Below, piece by piece: positions 1 through 5,400 of a stretch of DNA of 6,011 nucleotides (the first letter of the stretch is position 1; each line of letters begins with the position of its first letter). Source of the DNA: an uncultured Pelolinea sp. (GTDB lineage Bacteria; Chloroflexota; Anaerolineae; Anaerolineales; Anaerolineaceae); the NCBI GenBank assembly GCA_937902055.1, contig CALGUJ010000118.1, positions 1-6,011 of the forward strand, written 5' to 3'. The position numbers and the translations under genes are program-made. The notes beneath the pieces were generated by a model, which saw only the letters and a program-made list of their open reading frames with translations, was not told the DNA's origin and did not search any database.

Positions 1-70
1 GCAGAAGCCCGGCGTGCAGGACCACGCCGCGCTGCCGGGCGGGAACAAACTCCTGAAGCGGTTCAGCCAT
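1..70 (-). CDS. N-terminal fragment of an unidentified protein, cut by the window edge
   Basis: An ATG at 70-68 opens a frame with no stop to the window edge, giving 23 residues that begin MAEPLQEFVPARQR and continue into a more hydrophobic stretch (GVVLHAGLL). The nearest in-frame upstream stop is the TGA at 85-83, so the ATG at 70 is the only standard start. It lies 18 nt after the aminotransferase stop, on the same strand, which suggests co-transcription. No clear Shine-Dalgarno sequence precedes it. Basic residues followed by a hydrophobic run would suit a first membrane helix, but too little is present to name a family. By context it may be another glycan gene; that is a guess. Confidence 0.5.
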   Translation of the reverse strand, partial: MAEPLQEFVPARQRGVVLHAGLL

Positions 71-88
71 AATGGTACGCGTTCATGT

Positions 89-1279
89 TCAAACCGCCGC
101 GCACTTTTCGATCTTATCACATACCAAAGCCACCTGATCTTCGGTCATGCAGCTCGAAAAAGGCAGCGCCAGGCCGCGCCGGCCCAGGTCTTCGGTAACG
201 GGAAAATCTCCCTCCCTGCAGCCGAATTTTTCGGCGATATAAGGCTGCAAGTGGATGGGCAGGAAATACGGACGAACCGGAATGCCTTCGGCTTCCAAAT
301 CGGCGGCGAAACGGTCGCGCTGCAGGGGAGCTTTGGTGCGAATGACGTATACGAACCAGCTCATACGCGTGGTTTCCGGCCCGACGTAAGGCAATTCGAT
401 GTTTTGGATGGCTGCCAACCGGCGGTTATATAACTGCGCCACGCGGTTGCGCCGGTCGATAAGTTCATCGATGCGGTTCATCTGGGAAACGCCCAGAGCG
501 GAACTCATCTCGTCCAGGCGGTAGTTGTACCCCAGGTGGGTATGCTGCAACCAGGTGTCGCCCTGCGCGCGGCCCTGATTGCGCAGCGAGGCCATGTACT
601 CGGCCGCCTGATCGTCATCGGTAACAATGATGCCGCCCTCGCCGGTGGTGATCTGCTTGTTAGGATAGAACGCGAACACGCCATAGTCGCCGAACAATCC
701 GGCGCGCTTGCCTTTGTACTCGGCCCCCAGCGCTTCGCAGGAATCCTCGATCAGTTTCAGGTTATATTGATGGGCGATCTGGCGGATGGCGTCGTAATCG
801 GCCGGCTGGCCGAAAACGTCCACTGCCAGGATGGCGCGCAGCTTCCCGTGTGATTCCGCGCCCGTGCGCGGCAGCCATTTGCGCGCGCGTTCCTCGCTGC
901 CGCTGGAAAGGTCGGCCGCAGCCTCAGCGAGTTTTTTTACATCAATGTTCCCGCTGGCGGGTTCCACGTCCACAAAAACAGGGATGGCATTTTCGAACAG
1001 GATCACGTTAGTCGAGGAAACGAACGAAAATGGCGTCGTCAGGATTAAGTCGCCGGGTTGGATGCCGGCTGCCCGGAGGCACAGGTGCAGGCCGCTGGTG
1101 CCGGAATTGACCGCGATGGCGTGGCGTGCGCCGCTGTAGGCGCAAATACTCTTTTCGAATTCGATCACGCGCGGGCCGATGCTCAGAAAGGTGGTTCTCA
1201 GGACGTCCAGAACGGCTTGTCGGTCGCTTTCATCGATTTCGGGGCTGGACATGGGGACAAGGTATTTGGATTCTGCCAT
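89..1279 (-). CDS. DegT/DnrJ/EryC1/StrS-family PLP-dependent sugar aminotransferase
   Basis: This 396-residue protein has the usual family length plus a small insertion. Family members transfer an amino group, usually from glutamate, to the keto carbon of a nucleotide-linked 4-keto (or 3-keto) sugar in the cytoplasm, making amino sugars for surface glycans. Visible hallmarks are the phosphate-binding segment NSGTSGLHL (58-66), the EDS motif with Asp179 expected to contact the pyridine nitrogen, the PLP Schiff-base lysine Lys208 in FYPNKQITTGEGG, and the substrate-loop motif GYNYRLDE (250-257). Residues about 124-147 form a hydrophilic, charged stretch longer than the short linker usual before the IL-VDVFGQPADYDAI strand. 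Substrate and product stereochemistry cannot be read from the sequence. A PglD-type acyltransferase two genes upstream favours a UDP-4-amino-sugar made for N-acylation (as in bacillosamine-type pathways). The start ATG is 45 nt downstream of a promoter-like element and has only a weak purine-rich ribosome site. Confidence 0.93.
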   Translation of the reverse strand: MAESKYLVPMSSPEIDESDRQAVLDVLRTTFLSIGPRVIEFEKSICAYSGARHAIAVNSGTSGLHLCLRAAGIQPGDLILTTPFSFVSSTNVILFENAIPVFVDVEPASGNIDVKKLAEAAADLSSGSEERARKWLPRTGAESHGKLRAILAVDVFGQPADYDAIRQIAHQYNLKLIEDSCEALGAEYKGKRAGLFGDYGVFAFYPNKQITTGEGGIIVTDDDQAAEYMASLRNQGRAQGDTWLQHTHLGYNYRLDEMSSALGVSQMNRIDELIDRRNRVAQLYNRRLAAIQNIELPYVGPETTRMSWFVYVIRTKAPLQRDRFAADLEAEGIPVRPYFLPIHLQPYIAEKFGCREGDFPVTEDLGRRGLALPFSSCMTEDQVALVCDKIEKCAAV

Positions 1280-1323
1280 TTTGTTGCTTTCAATTGATTC
1301 GGTAAGTTAGGTGTTTCGAGAAA

Positions 1324-1332
1324 ATTATAGCA
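1324..1332 (-). promoter_or_regulatory. Extended -10 promoter element ahead of the aminotransferase
   Basis: On the minus strand the gap between the bactofilin and aminotransferase genes contains TGCTATAAT, a perfect TGnTATAAT extended -10 element. No good -35 hexamer is seen 16-18 nt upstream (the sequence there is GC-rich), which is tolerated by extended -10 promoters of the primary sigma factor. Transcription would start near 1317, leaving a leader of about 38 nt before the ATG at 1279. The gap is 82 nt, far larger than the other gaps in the cluster, which fits a separate or additional transcription start here. No convincing terminator precedes it, so read-through from upstream is likely as well. 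Confidence 0.5.
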
Positions 1333-1361
1333 TCGACGTTTGCTCAGCCGCGCAGGCGGAA

Positions 1362-1820
1362 TTATTCGTCTTCCGCTGGCGTTTCATCCGCGGAAGATTC
1401 CGCTTCCGGGGAGGTTTCTGCGGGGATTTCTTCATCTTCGAGCTGCAGATCGACCTGATCTTCCATGGTCACCTGGCCGCGCAGGAAAGCGCCTTCCTCG
1501 GTGGAAAATGCGGAGACAATCACGTTACCCCACACACGCCCGGTGCTGCGGATTTCCAGCTTGTCGGCGGTGATGCTGCCGTGCACAGCCCCCGCCACGA
1601 TAACGGAGTTGGCGCGCACGTTCTCGCAGGTGACTTTACCGGATTCACCCACCACCACCAGGCCGTGCAGGGCGATCTCGCCTTCAAAGATGCCTTCGAT
1701 GCGCACGCCGCCGCGGCCGCTGATGCGGCCATGCCAACTGATGCCTTCACCCAAAACGGAAGTGACGCGCTCAATTTGGGCGGGGGCAGCCTGGCTGGTA
1801 CTGGTTGGTCGTTTAAACAT
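1362..1820 (-). CDS. Bactofilin (polymer-forming cytoskeletal protein)
   Basis: This 152-residue protein matches the bactofilin (DUF583) family. Bactofilins fold as a short right-handed beta-helix and polymerise without nucleotide into membrane-associated filaments that place cell-wall or surface-structure enzymes. The core runs from about residue 18 to 118 and shows the repeating turns of the family: VLGEGISWHG, GGVRIEGIFEGEI, LVVVGESGKV, VRANSVIVAGAVHGSI, STGRVWGNVIV and EEGAFLRGQVTM. The N-terminus MFKR resembles the short hydrophobic-plus-basic start proposed to anchor bactofilins to the membrane. The tail (119-152) is low-complexity and strongly acidic (15 Asp/Glu, no Lys/Arg), so it is probably disordered. 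The ATG is 2 nt after the acyltransferase stop, with an AAGGAT ribosome-site-like sequence inside the end of that gene (spacing about 15 nt), indicating tight coupling. What it scaffolds is inferred only from its neighbours. Confidence 0.92.
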   Translation of the reverse strand: MFKRPTSTSQAAPAQIERVTSVLGEGISWHGRISGRGGVRIEGIFEGEIALHGLVVVGESGKVTCENVRANSVIVAGAVHGSITADKLEIRSTGRVWGNVIVSAFSTEEGAFLRGQVTMEDQVDLQLEDEEIPAETSPEAESSADETPAEDE

Positions 1821-1822
1821 AA

Positions 1823-2530
1823 TTAAGCGATAAGATCCTTTTTCTTTTCAGGGTCATAGGGCGGCCAGATGGCGCCGGCGTAAACGCGCGTCCCGGCCGG
1901 GACGTCTTTCTTGATGGTTGCGCCGTTGCCGATGCGGCATTCACGGCCGATACGCACGCCGATGTTGACGGTGGCGTTCATGCCGATTTGGGCGAAATCT
2001 TCGATGATCACCTCTCCGGCGGTCATTGCGCCGGGAGACAGGCTGGTGCAGACGCCCAACACACAATCGTGCGAGACGACCACCGAGTTGTTGATCAACG
2101 TTCCCATGCCCACCACGGCATTGCCGCTGACGTAGCTCATGGCCAACACCAGCACGCCTGCTTCCAGGCGCGCGCTGGGATCGACGTGCGCGGTGGGATG
2201 CACGATGGCCGGGCAGACAAAACCGGCCTCAGCCAGTTGGTTGAAGACGTTCAGTCGGACCTTATAATTGCCGATGCCGCCGACCGAGTTGACCGCCAGG
2301 CGCACCCCGCTTTGATAAAGCTCGGGCAACACTTCGGCGCCGCCCAGTACGGGCGAACCGATCACATCCGTGCCTTTGGGAAGGCTGTCGTCGATAACGC
2401 CGACGATCTGGTAGCAGCCCAGCACGCGCACGGATTCGATGATCATCTTGCTCAAGCCTCCGCCGCCGTAAATAATGACCTTGCTGGCGTCGAAAGCGAA
2501 TTTTGGATAGATGTTTGCTTCTTCTGACAT
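1823..2530 (-). CDS. PglD/NeuD-type sugar O/N-acyltransferase, left-handed beta-helix
   Basis: This 235-residue protein has two domains. The N-terminal nucleotide-sugar-binding domain (about 15-105) starts with VIIYGGGGLSK and has the paired aspartates VIDDS (Asp47, Asp48) that contact the UDP-sugar in PglD. The C-terminal hexapeptide-repeat left-handed beta-helix (about 107-220) binds acetyl-CoA. His154 in NNSVVVSHDCVLG aligns with the catalytic base of this family. Family enzymes acetylate an amino (PglD, PerB-like) or hydroxyl (NeuD) group of an activated sugar in the cytoplasm. Two family positions differ. The His usual in GxGGHxK is Leu26, and the second active-site His, nine residues after the catalytic one, is Ser163 (GVCTSLSPGAM). 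The C-terminus ends WPPYDPEKKKDLIA, with some bulk beyond the helix. A ribosome site AGGCAGG lies 7 nt before the ATG. With the aminotransferase nearby, N-acylation of a UDP-4-amino-sugar is the leading inference; another acyl donor is possible. Confidence 0.88.
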   Translation of the reverse strand: MSEEANIYPKFAFDASKVIIYGGGGLSKMIIESVRVLGCYQIVGVIDDSLPKGTDVIGSPVLGGAEVLPELYQSGVRLAVNSVGGIGNYKVRLNVFNQLAEAGFVCPAIVHPTAHVDPSARLEAGVLVLAMSYVSGNAVVGMGTLINNSVVVSHDCVLGVCTSLSPGAMTAGEVIIEDFAQIGMNATVNIGVRIGRECRIGNGATIKKDVPAGTRVYAGAIWPPYDPEKKKDLIA

Positions 2531-2550
2531 GGTTTAACCTGCCTGGATAG

Positions 2551-2556
2551 ATTATA
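2551..2556 (-). promoter_or_regulatory. Possible -10 hexamer between the glycosylase and acyltransferase genes
   Basis: The 30-nt gap before the acyltransferase contains TATAAT on the minus strand. There is no TGn extension and no recognisable -35 at 16-18 nt, where the glycosylase coding sequence is GC-rich. A start here would leave a leader of only about 14 nt, just enough to hold the AGGCAGG ribosome site at 2544-2538. It may simply be an AT-rich gap, so this is a weak call. Confidence 0.2.
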
Positions 2557-2560
2557 TCCT

Positions 2561-3169
2561 CTAAATTCCCGGCATCGCGCTCCAGGCTTCGGCGGAGACG
2601 AGGTAACGCCAGGGCAGGCTGACCCAGGGTTCGCCGGAGTATTGAATGCCAATACGCGGGGTTTGTCTCACCAATTCATCGGGTACCGGCAGGCCTTTTT
2701 CGATGATCAGGCCGCTGGCAGGATCGCACAGGTCGGCGCCGTTCAGGCTGCGGTCGATATCCAGCGCTTTGGTCAGCTTGGCCGGGCCGTCGCACCAATG
2801 GCTTTCAGCCACGCCTTCCCTGCGGCTGCGGATGAAAGCGGTATTTTCAGCCGGCAGGATGGCGCGGATGAGCACCGCCGCCGGGTAGCCGGCCGGCGCG
2901 CATACGCAATTCAACATCCAGTGCATGCCGTAGGTGAAATAGACGTACGCGCGGCCGCCGGATTCATACATCATGCGGTTGCGGTCGGTCATGCCGCTGC
3001 GGGCGTGGCAGGCCTGATCCTGCTCGCCGTCGTAAGCTTCCGTTTCCAGGATGATGCCGGCGACGCGTTGGCCGTCGATCAAGCGCACCAGGCGCTGGCC
3101 CAACAAATTGCGGGCGGCCTGCTGCACGGGCTGCAGATAGAAATCGCGCGGGAGGATTTCAGCTTTCAA
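2561..3169 (-). CDS. DNA-3-methyladenine glycosylase, AAG/MPG family
   Basis: The enzyme removes alkylated and deaminated purines (3-methyladenine, 7-methylguanine, hypoxanthine) from DNA as the first step of base excision repair. From the TTG at 3169 it is 202 residues, normal for bacterial AAG proteins. All active-site positions known from human AAG are present in that numbering: the catalytic Glu44 and Tyr46 in ETEAY, His55 in QACHAR, Tyr77, the DNA-intercalating Tyr80 and Asn87 in YVYFTYGMHWMLN, and an Arg near 102 (VLIRAILP). The TNRNR-like segment appears as MTDRNRMMYESGG. No ATG or GTG lies at a suitable place. An ATG far upstream would add a basic, poorly folded-looking leader encoded inside the membrane-protein gene, so it is rejected. 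The TTG follows the membrane-gene stop by 11 nt, with GGCGG just before it, which suggests translational coupling. It has no obvious functional tie to its glycan neighbours. Confidence 0.93.
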   Translation of the reverse strand: MKAEILPRDFYLQPVQQAARNLLGQRLVRLIDGQRVAGIILETEAYDGEQDQACHARSGMTDRNRMMYESGGRAYVYFTYGMHWMLNCVCAPAGYPAAVLIRAILPAENTAFIRSRREGVAESHWCDGPAKLTKALDIDRSLNGADLCDPASGLIIEKGLPVPDELVRQTPRIGIQYSGEPWVSLPWRYLVSAEAWSAMPGI

Positions 3170-3180
3170 AAAACCGCCAA

Positions 3181-5196
3181 TTATTCCGCTTGCGAAAGGG
3201 CTTGCCGGCAAATGGCATCGTCGAGCACTTCCGGGCGCGGCGCCAGCAGCTCGACGCCGACTTGCGCAGAAGTGTAAATGGGCTCGTAGGTGCACAGCAA
3301 CGGAACGGTGACCCATTTCACGTAGGCATCGTTTTCCTGGCCGAACGAAGATTCGGAGCCGCGAAGGATGTAATTGCTGGGTTCATTCACGATCAGGGCA
3401 AAACGCCCGGCCATCAGATCTTGATAGAATCCCCGGAAATACTGGCCATTATCGGCCAAAGCCTGGTCCATCAGGTATTTTTTCTCGTAATCGCTCACGA
3501 AGGGCACGTCCTTGACCATACCGAAGGTCAACAACTGGCGCTGGTCCATGAACAGGATTTCGCCTTTATCCTGATATTCCGCCACGGTTTTCTCAACCAT
3601 ATCCAACGCCTCGTTCGCGGCGGCTGGATCGGGCAGGCTCAGGCGCGCGCCGCCGCGCAATTCGAAGGTGACCGGCGCTGCCAGCGCGATGCACAGCAGG
3701 GTGGTCAGTACAGGCTTGCCGTTAATGCTGAACCCGGATTTGCGCAGCGAATCCAAAGCGGCTGCGGCGATCATCACCAGCGTCACCAGGAAATTATCCA
3801 GGTTGTGCAGGTTGCTGCCCCCGCCGATCTTTACGCTGGCGATCAGGCCGGTGGCCAGGTAAGCGCCGGCAATGACCAGCATGGCCAGGCCCTGCATCCA
3901 GTTGACTTTCCAGGCCCGCGCAGCCAGCAGGGCAACCAACACTATGACGACCGGCAGCGCCGCCCACAACAAACCGTACAGGATGCCCGGTGGAAAAGTG
4001 GGGTTCGGCAGCAGCCTTTCCCACAACAGCGGCTGACGGGTGGCGGAACCGACCACATCGGGTATCAACTGAACCGAAGAGACCGACAAGTTTTTTATGA
4101 TCGATGGCAGGATCTGCCCGCCGAAGTAACCGCTGAGCCCCAGCACCACCGGCTTGACCAGTTTTTTCAACCCGACTTTTGAGAAGTCGGGGGATTCAAC
4201 CGCCAGCAGCGCCAGCATGGCCGCCCACAGACCGGGAGAGTAAGTCCAGGTCCAACGCGAATATTTGGCGTAATAGGAGGCGATCATCACCAGGATGACG
4301 CCCAACGGCAGAGCAGCGCGGGCAGCCAGCAAGGCGATCAGACCCGCCAGGATCAGGGGCGTGTAAATGGGGCCCTGGTCGAGGAATAGGAAAGTCCAGC
4401 CGGCGAATACCAGCGCAACGGCGAGGTTAACGCCCTTGAGCGGCCTTTTCCAGGCCGCCGCCAACCCCAACAGCAGCGTGGGCAGGATCCACATCAATTG
4501 ATACCACAGGCGGAAGGCACCGATGGACAGATTGGGGAAGAGGAAGGGCAGCGCCCAGGGAACTTGCATGCCCCAGGTGATAAAGGCATAGATCTTTTCG
4601 CCGGCCGGCACGAGGTAGCGGAAACTGCCGAACAAGGTGGAATAATCGAAGAAGCGGTTGCCTTCGGACCAGTAAGTAGTGAACGGATAAGCGGTCACCT
4701 GGGCGAGTTTGAGCAGCATGACGTGAGCGCAGCCGGCGGCCAGCGCCATGCTAGCGACCGCCAATACGGTCTTTTCCGCGCCCGCGTCCGGTTTTTGAAT
4801 CATTTTCACGGATAAAAGGGCGAGGCCGAATATTAAAAAGATCTCTTCCCAATAGCCAAAGGTGAAATTAGCCGGCAACGGCAGGAACCATTTGATCAGC
4901 CCGGGCAGCAGAATAGCCAGGGCAGCGGCAGCCCAGCCCAAACCGGCTGGTATTTTTTCAGACGTCTTGACCAGGGTTGTTTTTGGTTTTGCCAGTATGC
5001 GCCAGCCGAAAACCAGAAAAAGCGCGGCGGCGAGCACGCTGACCAGCAAAAACGCGATGAAGCGTCTGGAACTCCACATGTTCTGCGTTCCCACGTAGGC
5101 CATCACGTTGACCAGATAGAACTCGCGGAAGCCTAAAAATCCCAGGAGGCCGAACAGCCCCCATAAAGAAAAATGATACGCTTTGGATTTAGCCAT
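3181..5196 (-). CDS. Large polytopic membrane protein, probable GT-C-type glycosyltransferase
   Basis: This 671-residue protein has no cleavable signal peptide but about 12-15 hydrophobic segments between residue 8 and 512 (for example 11-32, 47-68, 84-105, 115-133, 143-166, 203-222, 228-249, 278-308, 402-427, 434-453, 465-482 and 494-512). It ends in a soluble domain of about 155 residues (515-671). After the fifth hydrophobic segment there is a polar loop, TTYWSEGNRFFDYS (173-186), rich in acidic and aromatic residues. GT-C enzymes carry catalytic acidic residues in an early extracytoplasmic loop, and Glu178 or Asp184 are candidates. The C-terminal domain holds well-formed motifs (EILFMDQRQLLTFG 547-559; RFALIVNEPSNYI 598-610) that look like a folded alpha/beta unit. 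The length and architecture suit a lipid-linked-sugar transferase acting outside the membrane, but no diagnostic motif proves it; an uncharacterised membrane protein is the safe call. It is first in the visible operon. No clear Shine-Dalgarno sequence precedes the ATG. Confidence 0.7.
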   Translation of the reverse strand: MAKSKAYHFSLWGLFGLLGFLGFREFYLVNVMAYVGTQNMWSSRRFIAFLLVSVLAAALFLVFGWRILAKPKTTLVKTSEKIPAGLGWAAAALAILLPGLIKWFLPLPANFTFGYWEEIFLIFGLALLSVKMIQKPDAGAEKTVLAVASMALAAGCAHVMLLKLAQVTAYPFTTYWSEGNRFFDYSTLFGSFRYLVPAGEKIYAFITWGMQVPWALPFLFPNLSIGAFRLWYQLMWILPTLLLGLAAAWKRPLKGVNLAVALVFAGWTFLFLDQGPIYTPLILAGLIALLAARAALPLGVILVMIASYYAKYSRWTWTYSPGLWAAMLALLAVESPDFSKVGLKKLVKPVVLGLSGYFGGQILPSIIKNLSVSSVQLIPDVVGSATRQPLLWERLLPNPTFPPGILYGLLWAALPVVIVLVALLAARAWKVNWMQGLAMLVIAGAYLATGLIASVKIGGGSNLHNLDNFLVTLVMIAAAALDSLRKSGFSINGKPVLTTLLCIALAAPVTFELRGGARLSLPDPAAANEALDMVEKTVAEYQDKGEILFMDQRQLLTFGMVKDVPFVSDYEKKYLMDQALADNGQYFRGFYQDLMAGRFALIVNEPSNYILRGSESSFGQENDAYVKWVTVPLLCTYEPIYTSAQVGVELLAPRPEVLDDAICRQALSQAE
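4171..4191. repeat. Perfect 8-bp palindrome inside the membrane-protein gene
   Basis: CCCGACTT at 4171-4178 and AAGTCGGG at 4184-4191 are exact reverse complements separated by 5 nt. On the coding (minus) strand the element reads through in frame as PDFSKVG (residues 336-342), in a hydrophilic loop between two hydrophobic segments. It is not followed by a T-run on either strand in the orientation a terminator needs; the T-run at 4162-4167 lies on the 5' side for plus-strand transcription. Hairpins with a CCCGACTT/AAGTCGGG arm look like short dispersed repeats, but only one copy is in this window. Confidence 0.5.
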
Positions 5197-5309
5197 TGGT
5201 TTGCCAGTCTATTTCGGATGATTTCAAAGAACAATTCTAATGTAAATTTGATTTACGCGAAGGAATACTTCACCTGCTAGTCATAATGGTTGAGTTAGTG
5301 CAATAAATT
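5197..5309. other. Intergenic region: upstream region of the minus-strand operon
   Basis: This AT-rich stretch separates the ATG of the membrane-protein gene from the left end of the insertion sequence. No open frame of note is present on either strand. It should contain the operon promoter, but no strong -35/-10 pair is visible. The best -10-like sequence is TAGAAT on the minus strand at 5239-5234, with only weak -35 matches (TTCGCG at 16 nt spacing). The 15-bp dyad at 5242-5256 would sit in the spacer of that promoter. Confidence 0.45.
5242..5256. promoter_or_regulatory. 15-bp dyad, possible operator
   Basis: GTAAAT (5242-5247) and ATTTAC (5251-5256) are perfect inverted arms around a TTG centre, 46-60 nt upstream of the membrane-gene ATG. 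This size and spacing are typical of a binding site for a dimeric repressor. On the minus strand it would lie between the weak -35 and -10 candidates, where a bound repressor would block transcription. No regulator gene is in the window, so the assignment rests on symmetry and position alone. Confidence 0.3.
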
Positions 5310-5326
5310 TTCTGTAAAATCTTGAA
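5310..5326 (+). repeat. Left terminal inverted repeat of the IS256 remnant (core)
   Basis: TTCTGTAAAATCTTGAA at 5310-5326 matches the reverse complement of 5976-5991 at 12 of 17 alignment columns with one gap. It is 65 nt upstream of the transposase ATG, a normal distance for the family. The repeat probably extends a little further in each direction than this core. Confidence 0.5.
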
Positions 5327-5340
5327 CCTTAACAAAAGTA

Positions 5341-5400
5341 GTGAGTCAGAAGTATCCTAAACAGGTCATCACACCAGAATAAGAGACGGAAATGACTCAC
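5341..5400 (+). promoter_or_regulatory. Inverted repeat covering the transposase start codon
   Basis: GTGAGTCA (5341-5348) and TGACTCAC (5393-5400) are exact reverse complements. The second arm contains the T and G of the ATG start codon (5392-5394) and the next two codons. In an mRNA that begins outside the element, the arms could pair and bury the start; a transcript starting between the arms would lack the first arm. Several insertion sequences use this design to limit transposase production from outside transcription. Here it is inferred only from the sequence. Confidence 0.4.

Noticed and set aside
66..86. A short ATG frame at 86 on the minus strand ahead of the cut gene
   Set aside because: It reaches a stop after seven codons (MNAYHYG), and no function can be supported.
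1343..1361. A small GC-rich hairpin just after the bactofilin stop as a terminator
   Set aside because: The stem is only about 4 bp and is not followed by a T-run.
1311..2527. Plus-strand open frames opposite the bactofilin and acyltransferase genes
   Set aside because: Both are low-quality antisense translations, with His/Asp/Gly-rich composition and no ribosome sites, while the minus strand shows clear family motifs.
827..2866. The 12-bp direct repeat CAGGATGGCGCG at 827-838 and 2855-2866
   Set aside because: Both copies encode Arg-Ala-Ile-Leu with favoured codons in unrelated proteins, so it is a coincidence of codon use.
3170..3316. An upstream ATG at 3316 that would add 49 residues to the DNA glycosylase
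   Set aside because: The added part overlaps the end of the membrane-protein gene by 136 nt, reads as an Arg/Ala/His-rich string unlike the family, and the TTG at 3169 gives the normal length.
3190..4182. A 330-codon open frame on the plus strand opposite the membrane-protein gene
   Set aside because: It is the antisense shadow of the GC-biased membrane-protein gene. Its product is rich in Gln, His and Arg, with no recognisable domain, and the opposite strand encodes a coherent protein.
4440..4458. A 7-bp inverted repeat (GCGGCCT / AGGCCGC) in the membrane-protein gene
   Set aside because: It is built from common GC-rich Ala and Arg/Pro codons (AAWKRP), with no T-run; chance and codon bias explain it.
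5290..5320. TTGAGT (5290-5295) and TAAAAT (5315-5320) as a promoter for the transposase
   Set aside because: The spacing is 19 nt, the -35 would lie outside the proposed element, and the -10 is part of the terminal repeat; too weak to list.
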